64,000 nucleotides of DNA, taken from NCBI RefSeq assembly GCF_040049275.1, contig NZ_JBDZDT010000004.1, positions 558,001 to 622,000 of the forward strand, in the 5' to 3' direction. This document shows positions 24,069 through 31,955 of this stretch, one piece after another. Below the pieces are notes generated by a model that saw nothing but the letters and a program-made list of their open reading frames with translations, made no database searches and was not told the DNA's origin. Made by a program: the position numbers and the translations under genes. The stretch comes from Aquabacter sp040049275 (GTDB lineage: Bacteria > Pseudomonadota > Alphaproteobacteria > Rhizobiales > Xanthobacteraceae). The stretch's first letter is position 1. Every line of letters starts with the position of its first letter.

Positions 24069-26483
24069 ATGAAATTCACACTCTCCTGGCTGAAAGAGCA
24101 TCTCGACCCCACCGCCTCCTTCGAGGAGATCATCGACCGCCTGTCGCTGATCGGCCTTGAGGTGGAGGGTGTCGAGGACAAGGCGAAGGCGCTCGCCCCC
24201 TTCGTGGTGGGCGAGGTGCTGACCGCCGAGAAGCACCCCAATGCGGACAAGCTGAAGCTCTGCACCGTCTCCATCGGCAAGGGCGATCCCATCCAGGTGG
24301 TGTGCGGCGCGCCCAATGCGCGGGCGGGGCTGAAGACCGTGTTCGCCGCGCCGGGCACGGTGATCCCGGCCACGGGCGTCGAGCTGAAGATCGGCAAGAT
24401 CCGCGATGTGGAGAGCCGGGGCATGCTCTGCTCGGCCCGCGAGATGGGCCTGTCGGAGGAGCATGAGGGCATCATGGAGCTGCCCGCCGACGCGCCTGTG
24501 GGCAAGCCCTTCGCGGAATTTCTGGGCCTCGGCGACCCGGTGATCGAGATCGCCGTGACGCCCAACCGCGCCGACTGCCTCGGCGTCTCCGGCGTCGCGC
24601 GCGACCTCGCCGCCGCCGGCCTCGGCACGCTGAAGACGCGGGCGGTGAAGCCCGTGCCGGGCACTTATCCCTGCCCAGTGAACGTGACGCTGGACTTCGG
24701 CGCGACGCCCTCGCTCTGCCCGGCCTTCGCGGTGCGCGTGGTGCGCGGCGTGAAGAACGGCCCCTCGCCGGACTGGCTCCAGGCGAAGCTGCGCGCCATC
24801 GGGCTTCGTCCCATCAACGCGCTGGTGGACGTGACCAACCTCCTCACCATGGACCGCGACCGGCCGCTGCACGTCTTCGACCTGAAGAAGGTGAAGGGCG
24901 ACCTCACCGTGCGCCGCGCCAAGGCGGGCGAGAGCCTGCTGGCGCTGGACGGGCGCACCTACCAGCTCGACGAGACCATGTGCGTCATCGCCACGGCCGA
25001 CGGCGTGGAGAGCCTCGCCGGCATCATGGGCGGCGAGGAGAGCGGCTGCGACGAGACCACCACCGACGTGGTGATCGAATCCGCGCTGTGGGAGCCCATC
25101 AACATCGCCCAGACGGGCCGCAAGCTCGGCATCAATTCCGACGCCCGCTTTCGCTTCGAGCGCGGCATCGATCCGGCCTTCACCGTGCCGGGCCTGGAGC
25201 TGGCCACGCACCTCGTCATGGACCTGTGCGGCGGCGAACCTTCTGAGGTCGTGATGGCAGGCGCCATTCCCGACACCACCCGCACCATCGATTTCCCCCT
25301 CTCCGAGGTGAAGCGCCTGTCGGGTCTCGAAGCCTCGGAGGCCGAGATCGTGGAGGTGCTGACCCGCCTCGGCTTCGCCGTCTCCGGCGCCGCGCCTGTC
25401 ATGCAGGTGGTGCCGCCCTCCTGGCGGGCGGACGTGGACGGCAAGGCCGACCTCGTGGAAGAGGTGGTGCGCATCCTGGGCCTCGCCCGCGTGCCCGCGA
25501 CCGAATTCCCCCGTGACGGCGGCGGCCGCAAGCCGGTGCTCACCCCGCTTCAGCTCCGCACCCGCAAGGCGCGGCGCGCGCTGGCGGCGCGGGGCATGGT
25601 GGAGGCCGTCACTTGGTCGTTCCTCTCGGCCAAGGAATCCGGCCTGTTCGGCGGCGGGGCGCCGGAGCTGGCGCTGTCCAATCCCATCGCCTCCGACCTC
25701 TCGGACATGCGGCCGAGCCTGCTGCCGGGCCTCATCCGCTCGGCCCAGGCCAATGCGGATCGCTCCTATGGCGACGTGGCCCTGTTCGAGGTGGGGCAGG
25801 TGTTCGCCGGCGACAAGCCGGAGGACCAGCGCATGGCCGCCTCCGGCCTGCGCCGCGCCACCGCCAAGCCAACGGGCGCCGGCCGCTTCTGGGGCGGATC
25901 GACGGGCGCTGTGGATGCCTTCGACGCCAAGGCCGATGCGCTCGCTGCCCTCGCCGCCTGCGGCGCGCCGGTGGCGAACCTCCAGGTCACGGCCGATGCG
26001 CCGGGCTGGTACCATCCCGGCCGGTCGGGCTCCTTCCGTCTCGGCTCGAATGTCATCGGCACCTTCGGCGAACTGCACCCTTCCGCGCTGGAGGCACTGG
26101 ACGCCACTGGGCCCATCTGCGCGTTCGAGATCATCCTCGACCGCATCCCCGAGCCCAAGGCCAAGCCCACCAAGGTGAAGCCGCTGCTCGACCTCTCGGC
26201 TTTCCAGCCCGTGCGACGCGACTTCGCCTTCGTGGTGGGCCAGGAGGTGGGCGCCGCCGACATCCTGCGCGCCGCCCAGGGGGTGGACAAGAAGCTCATC
26301 ACCGAGGCGTCGGTGTTCGACGTCTATGAGGGGCCCGGCATCGAGGCGCAGAAGAAGTCGGTCGCCATCGAGGTGGTGCTCCAGCCGCGCGAGCGCACGC
26401 TCACCGATGCGGAGATCGAGGCGGTGGCTGCGAAGATCGTCGCTGAGGTGGTGAAGAAGACCGGCGCGTCGCTGCGGGGGTGA
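24069..26483 (+). CDS. pheT: Phenylalanyl-tRNA synthetase beta subunit
   Basis: PheT is the 804-residue beta subunit of the enzyme. Domains in order: an N-terminal EMAP-like tRNA-binding domain (about 40-150), B3/B4 editing domain (about 200-390), B5 domain (about 400-475), a catalytic-like core, and the C-terminal FDX-ACB anticodon-binding domain (about 708-803, ending in AEVVKKTGASLRG). The start MKFTLSWLKEHLD is the conserved one. The ribosome binding site is weak, which would fit translation coupled to an upstream cistron in the ancestral arrangement. Confidence 0.96.
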   Translation: MKFTLSWLKEHLDPTASFEEIIDRLSLIGLEVEGVEDKAKALAPFVVGEVLTAEKHPNADKLKLCTVSIGKGDPIQVVCGAPNARAGLKTVFAAPGTVIPATGVELKIGKIRDVESRGMLCSAREMGLSEEHEGIMELPADAPVGKPFAEFLGLGDPVIEIAVTPNRADCLGVSGVARDLAAAGLGTLKTRAVKPVPGTYPCPVNVTLDFGATPSLCPAFAVRVVRGVKNGPSPDWLQAKLRAIGLRPINALVDVTNLLTMDRDRPLHVFDLKKVKGDLTVRRAKAGESLLALDGRTYQLDETMCVIATADGVESLAGIMGGEESGCDETTTDVVIESALWEPINIAQTGRKLGINSDARFRFERGIDPAFTVPGLELATHLVMDLCGGEPSEVVMAGAIPDTTRTIDFPLSEVKRLSGLEASEAEIVEVLTRLGFAVSGAAPVMQVVPPSWRADVDGKADLVEEVVRILGLARVPATEFPRDGGGRKPVLTPLQLRTRKARRALAARGMVEAVTWSFLSAKESGLFGGGAPELALSNPIASDLSDMRPSLLPGLIRSAQANADRSYGDVALFEVGQVFAGDKPEDQRMAASGLRRATAKPTGAGRFWGGSTGAVDAFDAKADALAALAACGAPVANLQVTADAPGWYHPGRSGSFRLGSNVIGTFGELHPSALEALDATGPICAFEIILDRIPEPKAKPTKVKPLLDLSAFQPVRRDFAFVVGQEVGAADILRAAQGVDKKLITEASVFDVYEGPGIEAQKKSVAIEVVLQPRERTLTDAEIEAVAAKIVAEVVKKTGASLRG

Positions 26484-26502
26484 CGCAGCCATAAATGGCA
26501 AT

Positions 26503-26573
26503 CGTCATGGCCGGGCTTGTCCCGGCCATCCACGTTGTGCCGCGGGTGCCCGGGACAAGCCCGGGCACGACGG
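26503..26573. repeat. Dispersed palindromic repeat, copy 4 (paired, shortened centre)
   Basis: CGTCATGGCCGGGCTTGTCC and the partner unit around CCCGGGACAAGCCCGGGCAC flank ATCCACG. It belongs to the same family as the copies at 11648, 12454 and 22210. It fills the convergent spacer between pheT and the ankyrin gene. Confidence 0.78.
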
Positions 26574-26577
26574 CCTG

Positions 26578-28242
26578 TCAGTCCGCTTCGCCCCGCATCA
26601 GGTCGGCGGCATCGATCAGCCCGCGCGTGCGGGCGGCCTGCTCGGCGGTGAGCCCTTCATTGTTCGTCGCATTCGGGTCCGCGCCAAAGGACAGGAGAAG
26701 CTCCGCCATCTCCACCGCCTCCGCATCATCGTCCGGCAACGCGAAGAGCGGGATGATGCCGTATTTTCCCTGGGCGGCGTTGGCGAGCGAAGGGTCGGCC
26801 GCGAGCAGCTCGCGCACGCGCTCCTTCATACCGAGATAGGTCAGCTCAACCACGTCTCGGCTGAGCGGCGCCAGCAGGGCCGCCATCTCCCGATGCCCGA
26901 AATGGGCGGCGAAGCCCATGGGGCCGCCGAAGCGCGTGGTCGGCCGGTCGATATCTGCGCCGCGGGCGATCAGCAGGCGTGCGACCTCCAGTGCCCCGTT
27001 GCCGGCCGCATTGTGCAGCCCACGCTGCTCCGTCTCGTCCATGACGTCGGCATCCATGCCGAGATCCAGCAGCAAGGCGACCATGTCCGCCCGGCCCCGG
27101 CGCGCGGCGATCAGCATGGGCGCGGCGTCGCGCAGGCATTCGGGATGCGCGTGCGCCGCCGCCTGCGCGGCTGCGCGGTCGAGCTGCATGATGGCGGCCT
27201 GGAAGGCCGCCTGTCCCGTGAGCGGCGGGGTCGCCGCGCCATGGCGGGCGAGGAGATCGGCCATCTCCACATGACCATGAATGAGGGCCTCCTCGCGCAA
27301 AGGCCGCCCCGAATAGGCATGCACCCCATCGGCATTCGCACCGTGCACGACAAGCCATTCGGCGCGCAGGAGATGGTTGTAGGCGACCGCGTTGCCGAGC
27401 AGGTAGTCGAGCGGGCTCAGGGAAATTTTTCCGCCGATGCCCGGCGTGCCGGGTACGTGCCAGAGGTCCGTCGTGCCGCGCCGCGCGCACCGGGTCCAAA
27501 GGAAGTCCAGCCAGCGCGTCTCGTCGCGGGTGATGGAGGTGTTGTAGAGCGCCTGCGTGTCGAAGGGATCGGCGCCGCGCTCCACTAGAAGATCGGCGAG
27601 GTCTGCGGCTTGCGGATGGGGCGGCTTGTCTCCCTCGCCCTCGCCGATGATTCCGGTGAGGACCGTGAAGGGATTGCCCCAGCCGTCATCGAAGCGGGCA
27701 TTGGGGTCGGCGCCGTGGTCGAGCAGCAGGCGGGCCATTTCCGGCCCGTTCCGCTCGCCGCCCGGAAGGCGCGCATAGGCAAGATAGAGCAAAGGCTCCC
27801 AGTCCAGAGGTCCGCCCTTGCGCGCGGCCAAAGTGGGATCGGCGGCAAGCTGGCGCCGCACCTCGGCGAGGTTCCCGGTGGCGACCGCCATGCGGATGCC
27901 GCCGGCGCCGGTCTGCGGCCAGCGTGCGAGGATGCGCGCCGCGGCGGCCCTGTCGCCCTGCCAGGCGGAATGCAGCACGATCCCGGTGCGCTCCGCATCC
28001 GAACGCCGCGCGAGGGCGAGGTCCTCCAGCGCCTCCCGCAGCGCGCTCCAGCCGGCGAGCCCATATTCGCGGGCGAGCGCAAACTGCACGTCGCGCAGGC
28101 CCGGAAAAGCCGGAGCGGCGGGGGTGGCGGCGAGCAGCCGGTCCCGCGCCCCGGCATCGCCGGCGCGCAGCGCCTTCAGCCAGCGCTTGGCGTCCTTCTT
28201 GAGGATTTCGAGGGTGGTGTCGGGGGTGAGCGTGCGGCTCAT
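26578..28242 (-). CDS. Ankyrin-repeat protein
   Basis: This is a 554-residue protein starting at ATG 28240-28242 (MSRTLTPDTTLEILKKDAKRW); the longer frame upstream is not coding. The N-terminal 75 residues form a helical module (RDVQFALAREYGLAGWSALR) also seen in other bacterial ankyrin proteins. Ankyrin units follow, for example LLLDHGADPNARFDDG, LLVERGADPFDTQ, LLDLGMDADVMDETEQRGLH, LLIARGADIDRPT and LLLSFGADPNATN. No signal peptide or membrane segment is visible. Ankyrin repeats bind proteins; the partner is unknown. Confidence 0.82.
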   Translation of the reverse strand: MSRTLTPDTTLEILKKDAKRWLKALRAGDAGARDRLLAATPAAPAFPGLRDVQFALAREYGLAGWSALREALEDLALARRSDAERTGIVLHSAWQGDRAAAARILARWPQTGAGGIRMAVATGNLAEVRRQLAADPTLAARKGGPLDWEPLLYLAYARLPGGERNGPEMARLLLDHGADPNARFDDGWGNPFTVLTGIIGEGEGDKPPHPQAADLADLLVERGADPFDTQALYNTSITRDETRWLDFLWTRCARRGTTDLWHVPGTPGIGGKISLSPLDYLLGNAVAYNHLLRAEWLVVHGANADGVHAYSGRPLREEALIHGHVEMADLLARHGAATPPLTGQAAFQAAIMQLDRAAAQAAAHAHPECLRDAAPMLIAARRGRADMVALLLDLGMDADVMDETEQRGLHNAAGNGALEVARLLIARGADIDRPTTRFGGPMGFAAHFGHREMAALLAPLSRDVVELTYLGMKERVRELLAADPSLANAAQGKYGIIPLFALPDDDAEAVEMAELLLSFGADPNATNNEGLTAEQAARTRGLIDAADLMRGEAD

Positions 28243-28696
28243 GGGCGACCTTCTTTCCGTATCGCCTGATGTCCGCTGAGACAGGCCGGAAGAAGGGGGT
28301 CGAAGGTGTTCAGCCATTCGACTGGGTGGGAGCAGGCTCCCTTGCCGCGGACAGGAGGCGCCCCAGAGCGCTCTGCCCCTAGAGCTACGAAAGCGGCTCC
28401 ACGCTGTCAATGCGACGCGCCGGTCTCCCTCCGCCTCAAAGGGAGCGTTGCAATATTCGCCACATGACTCAGATGTCTGAGTTTCCTACCTCTCCCCGAG
28501 GGGGGAGAGGTCGACGCCGTAGGCGGCGGGTGAGGGGGCTCCAACGCTTCAGGATTGGAGAGGGCGGTGCCCCCTCACCCCAACCCTCTCCCCCTCGGGG
28601 AGAGGGGGCGCGGTGCCGCCCTCCTGGCCTCCCGGGGGATATCGCAACAGTCCCTCAAAGGGGGAGGGTGAGATCGGCTGCGTCCGCTCTGTGCTG
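28243..28696. other. Gene-free spacer with a nested inverted repeat
   Basis: This 454-base spacer lies upstream of the ankyrin gene and downstream of the Gfo/Idh gene. I see no supported gene. Most of the structure is the repeat at 28487-28608; a shorter CCTCAAAGGGGGAGGG-type stretch near 28654 is related to it. Confidence 0.5.
28487..28608. repeat. Nested inverted repeat of the CCTCTCCCC/GGGGAGAGG type
   Basis: Small hairpins (28489-28510 and 28584-28606, CCTCTCCCC / GGGGAGAGG) bracket a second inverted pair, GGGTGAGGGGGC (28528-28539) and GCCCCCTCACCC (28569-28580). Repeats of this composition are common intergenic elements in proteobacteria. Only one copy is present in this window. Confidence 0.65.
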
Positions 28697-29686
28697 TCAC
28701 GGCGCGATGGCGAGCTGGTTGGTCTTGGCCGAGGCGAACACCGCCTCCAGCGCCGCCACCGTGTCGATCATCTGGTCCATGGAGATGGGATAGGGCGCCC
28801 CGCCCTTGGCCGCGCGGGCGAAGGCTTCGAGATTGGCGCGCACCGAAGGCGCCGGGGGATAGTCCAGATCCTCGCGGGGCTTGTCACGGATCACATAGGT
28901 CGCGGTCCAGCCTTCGGAATTCTCGGGATGGGCCCGGTCGCGCACCTCGGCCCAGCCCTTCGAGCCATAGACCGCGATGCGGCCGTCGAAGGGTGTGGTG
29001 AGGATGGCCGAGAGAAGGGCCGTGGTGCCGTTCTTGAAGTTCAGGGTCATGGCGAGGGTGTCGCCATTCTCCCAGTCGGTTCCCAGCGTGCCGAGCGAGG
29101 TGAGGACGCGCGCGCAGGGGCCCAGGATGGCGGTGGAGAGGTCGAGGAGGTGGACGCCCGTGGCGGTGACGGGGCCGACCGGGTTGGAGGCGCTGATGCG
29201 CCAGTTGCCCTTCGGGAGCGCCAGGAACTTGTCCTGGCTGAAATTGGCTTCCACCTGCACCACGGTGCCGAGCTCGCCCGCCTTGATGCGCGTCATCAGC
29301 TCGATGATGGGCGGCTCGAAGCGCCGCTCATGGCCGACGCCGAGCACCACCTTGTGCGCGCGGCAGGTGGCCACCGCCTTCTCCGCATCGGCGCGGGTGA
29401 GGCAGAGCGGCTTCTCGCAGAACACATGCTTGCCGCGCGTGGCGGCGGCGAGGATCTGATCGGCGTGGAATTGCTGGGGCGTGCAGAGGACCACGCCCTC
29501 CACTTCCGGGTCGTCCAGCACCGCTTCGAAGGAGCCGACGAAGCGCGCGCCGCGCTCGGTGGCGAGGGCTTCCTTCGAGGGATCGACGTCAGTTGCCACA
29601 ACGATCCTGATATCGGGGCTCCCCTGGAGCACACGCAGCAGCGTGCCGCCCCACCAGCCCATCCCGATCAAACCAACCTTGAGCAT
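28697..29686 (-). CDS. Gfo/Idh/MocA family oxidoreductase
   Basis: This is a 329-residue NAD(P)-dependent oxidoreductase. The N-terminal Rossmann domain has VGLIGMGWWG, and the family signature CEKPLCLT (about residues 88-95) holds the cofactor-proximal Lys. The C-terminal alpha-beta domain follows, with GVHLLDLSTAILG around the catalytic region. Family members act on sugars, inositols and related cyclic polyols. It is the last gene on the minus-strand side of the catabolic region; the substrate is unknown. Confidence 0.85.
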   Translation of the reverse strand: MLKVGLIGMGWWGGTLLRVLQGSPDIRIVVATDVDPSKEALATERGARFVGSFEAVLDDPEVEGVVLCTPQQFHADQILAAATRGKHVFCEKPLCLTRADAEKAVATCRAHKVVLGVGHERRFEPPIIELMTRIKAGELGTVVQVEANFSQDKFLALPKGNWRISASNPVGPVTATGVHLLDLSTAILGPCARVLTSLGTLGTDWENGDTLAMTLNFKNGTTALLSAILTTPFDGRIAVYGSKGWAEVRDRAHPENSEGWTATYVIRDKPREDLDYPPAPSVRANLEAFARAAKGGAPYPISMDQMIDTVAALEAVFASAKTNQLAIAP

Positions 29687-29711
29687 GTTTCCATTCCCGT
29701 TCTGCCGTCAC

Positions 29712-29732
29712 CCCGGCGGCCGGGCCGCCGGG
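29712..29732. terminator. Strong GC hairpin between oxidoreductase genes
   Basis: A 9-bp stem (CCCGGCGGC / GCCGCCGGG) with a 3-base loop lies between the luciferase-like gene and the Gfo/Idh gene. There is no T-run, so it may be a processing or stabilising hairpin instead of a true terminator. Confidence 0.4.
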
Positions 29733-29765
29733 TGGATTCTGCATGCACGCTTTTGTGGAGTATCT

Positions 29766-30869
29766 TTATTCTGCGGCTTTGGACGCGGCGCGGCCTTCGA
29801 TCTTGGGCACCACCTTCTCGGCCAGGAGCACCATGGAGCGGCGGGCGAGGTCCCGGTCGGCCCAGTCCTTGCCGGCATAAAGCAGCGTGCCGAACGGGCC
29901 GGTCTGTTCCTGGAACGCCAGGAGGTCCTCGGCCACCTTGTCGGGCGTGCCCCAGATCACCAGTTCGTCCACCACCTTCTCGATGGTCAGGTCGTCGTCC
30001 GACATGTTCGGGTCGGACTTGAACAGTTCCGCCCTTTTGTTGGCCTTCATCTTGGTCAGGAGCTGGTTGTAGTAGAAACGATACGGGCTGTTGGGGCCAG
30101 TCGCGTATTCCCGCGCGGTGGCGAGGTCGTCGGCCACGAACACGCTTTTTGCCACCCGCCAGTCCGCCGGGTCCGCCACGGCGCCCACGCGCTGGCGGCC
30201 TTCCACATATTTCGGCCAGTGGGTGGCCACCCATTTGGGCATGAGGAAGTTGGCCGAGATGGGCAGCCAGCCGCGCGAAGCCGCCTCCGTCACGCCCTTG
30301 GAATAGGGCGCCACCACGGTCACCACGATGGGCGGGTAGGGCTTCTGCAGCGGCTTGGCCATGATGCCCTGGCCGATCTCAGGCATCTGGGTGCGCTCAG
30401 TGGTGATGGTCCAGTACTTGCCCTTGATGTCGTAGGGCACCTGCCCGTCCCAGATGGCGAGCACCGCATTGATGCCCTCCACAAACATGGCGTTGCGATC
30501 GGCATCGAGATTGCCGAACACTTCCGCATCCGAGAGCAGGCCGCCGGGGCTGATGCCGAAATTGAACCGCCCGTCCAGCATGTGGTCGAGCATGGCGATC
30601 TGCCCGGCCACGTTCGCGGGGTGGCTGTTCGGCATGTTGATGGTGCCGGTGCCGAGGCGGATGTTCTTGGTGTGGGAGGCGATCCAGGCCAGGAACATGG
30701 CGCAGGACGTGATGTTCTCGGCCTGGTCGGTGACGTGCTCGCCGCAATAGGCTTCGGTGAAGCCCAGCTCGTCCGCCAGGATGAAGGCCTCGCGATCCTC
30801 GGCGAGGGATTTGCGCCAATCCTTGTTCAAGGGATGGATCGGCATGGTGAAGAAACCGAGCTTCATCAC
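29766..30869 (-). CDS. LLM class flavin-dependent oxidoreductase
   Basis: This is a 367-residue bacterial luciferase-like monooxygenase or reductase with a TIM-barrel fold. Typical features are the start MKLGFFTMPIHP, GEHVTD near residue 43, NIRLGTGTINMPNSHPA and GRFNFGISPGG. Members use FMNH2 or F420 to oxygenate ketones, terpenes or sulfonates; the sequence resembles the limonene-monooxygenase-like group. A flavin reductase partner is not encoded nearby. A palindrome-like site lies 68 bases upstream at 30937. Confidence 0.85.
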   Translation of the reverse strand: MMKLGFFTMPIHPLNKDWRKSLAEDREAFILADELGFTEAYCGEHVTDQAENITSCAMFLAWIASHTKNIRLGTGTINMPNSHPANVAGQIAMLDHMLDGRFNFGISPGGLLSDAEVFGNLDADRNAMFVEGINAVLAIWDGQVPYDIKGKYWTITTERTQMPEIGQGIMAKPLQKPYPPIVVTVVAPYSKGVTEAASRGWLPISANFLMPKWVATHWPKYVEGRQRVGAVADPADWRVAKSVFVADDLATAREYATGPNSPYRFYYNQLLTKMKANKRAELFKSDPNMSDDDLTIEKVVDELVIWGTPDKVAEDLLAFQEQTGPFGTLLYAGKDWADRDLARRSMVLLAEKVVPKIEGRAASKAAE

Positions 30870-30936
30870 GAGCTCCCAAAAGGTCTTTCCGCGGGGTCTT
30901 TCAGACCCTAGGCGTCCACGCCCATGCGGAAAAATG

Positions 30937-30949
30937 ATTGTTTCTGATG
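30937..30949. promoter_or_regulatory. Candidate operator upstream of the LLM gene (CATCAGAAACAAT)
   Basis: Read on the minus strand this is CATCAGAAACAAT, matching sites at 31917 and 35267 (consensus CAT-Y-AGAAA-YR-AT). It lies between the hydrolase stop and the LLM start and could bind the IclR regulator of the cluster. Confidence 0.45.
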
Positions 30950-30976
30950 AAGGGGATTAGCAGGGCTAATCCCCTT
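30950..30976 (-). terminator. Hairpin after the hydrolase gene
   Basis: A perfect 11-bp stem (AAGGGGATTAG / CTAATCCCCTT) with a 5-base loop starts 12 bases after the hydrolase stop. No immediate T-run follows on the minus strand, so the terminator call is moderate. Confidence 0.5.
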
Positions 30977-30987
30977 GAAGGCTGCTC

Positions 30988-31815
30988 TCAGGCGCTCGCG
31001 GCCTGCTTCACGCCCGCCCCGCTGAGCCAGCCGGAGACCGTGTCGCCATAAGCGTCGGGATTCTCCATGGGGATGATGTGGGCGGCGGGGGCGATTTCCG
31101 CATATTCGGCGCCGGGCGTGAGGGAGGCCATCTCCTTCAGCGCGGCGGGCGGCGCGCCGCCGTCGGAGGCGCCGGCCACATAGAGCACCGGTGCCTTGAT
31201 GGTGCCCAGGCTGCGCTTGTAGTCGAGGCCCTTCAGGGCTTCGGCGCAGGCGATATAGCCCTCGACATCACAGGCGAGGATCATCTTCTTCGCCTCCTCG
31301 ATCACATCGGGGTGCGAGGCGCGGAAGCCCTCGGTGAACCAGCGCTCGATGGTGAAGTCCACCACGCCCTGCATGCCGTCCGCCGTGCGGATGGCGGCGA
31401 TGCGGGTGTTCCAGCTGTCGATGAAGGGCGGGATGGCGTCCGCGCGGGCCGCCGAGCAGACGAGGCGGTTGATGCGGGTGGGGTGGTTGATGGCAACCCC
31501 GAGCCCGGTCATGCCGCCCATGGAAAGGCCGACAATGTCGGCCTTCGCGATGCCGAAATGGTCCATGAGGCCCACGAGGTCGGCGGCGAAGAGGTCCATG
31601 CTGTAGGGCGCGGCGGGGGCCGAGGAGCGGCCGTGGCCGCGCGTGTCATAGCGCAGCACGCGGTGGGTCTTGGTGAAGAGGGGAAGCTGGAGCCGCCAGC
31701 TCTCAAGGGTGCAGGCCAGCGAATTGGAGAGCACCAGCCAGGGCTTGCCGGCTTCCCCGTCGATCCGCGCCGCAAGCTCGGCGCCGTTGACCGCAATCTT
31801 CTCGATGTCGCTCAT
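30988..31815 (-). CDS. Alpha/beta hydrolase, 3-oxoadipate enol-lactonase-like (PcaD family)
   Basis: This 275-residue hydrolase has the PcaD-type layout: WLVLSNSLACTLESW near the start, RYDTRGHGRS (about 55-64), the nucleophile elbow GLSMGG (96-101), and a C-terminal AAHIIPMENP with the catalytic His. In the beta-ketoadipate pathway PcaD opens an enol-lactone, but none of the other pca genes is here, so a different ester or lactone of the local pathway is more likely. The start ATG 31813-31815 follows a purine-rich GGAGGATCCC. Confidence 0.85.
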   Translation of the reverse strand: MSDIEKIAVNGAELAARIDGEAGKPWLVLSNSLACTLESWRLQLPLFTKTHRVLRYDTRGHGRSSAPAAPYSMDLFAADLVGLMDHFGIAKADIVGLSMGGMTGLGVAINHPTRINRLVCSAARADAIPPFIDSWNTRIAAIRTADGMQGVVDFTIERWFTEGFRASHPDVIEEAKKMILACDVEGYIACAEALKGLDYKRSLGTIKAPVLYVAGASDGGAPPAALKEMASLTPGAEYAEIAPAAHIIPMENPDAYGDTVSGWLSGAGVKQAASA

Positions 31816-31908
31816 GGGATCCTCCCGTTCGATGGGTTTCTTGCCGGAGATGGCGCGGCGAGGCCCGCCGCGATCCTGTCGGCCAGGGTTAATGCGGGGC
31901 GGGGATGC

Positions 31909-31936
31909 GCGGAAATCATTAGAAATGATCCCGCGC
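31909..31936. promoter_or_regulatory. Candidate operator palindrome upstream of the hydrolase gene
   Basis: ATCATT-AGA-AATGAT (31915-31929) is a perfect inverted repeat set inside a GCGCGG / CCGCGC pair. Its CATTAGAAATGAT core matches the sites at 30937 and 35267. Confidence 0.5.
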
Positions 31937-31955
31937 ATTAGCGGTCCTGATCGAC

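Noticed and set aside
23775..26501. 908-codon minus-strand open frame across pheT
   Set aside because: It is the reverse shadow of pheT and part of the orphan gene. The sequence is His/Arg/Gly-rich with no domain, and pheT is full length.
28487..28608. CRISPR array
   Set aside because: The hairpins are not direct repeats with regular unique spacers, and no cas gene is present.
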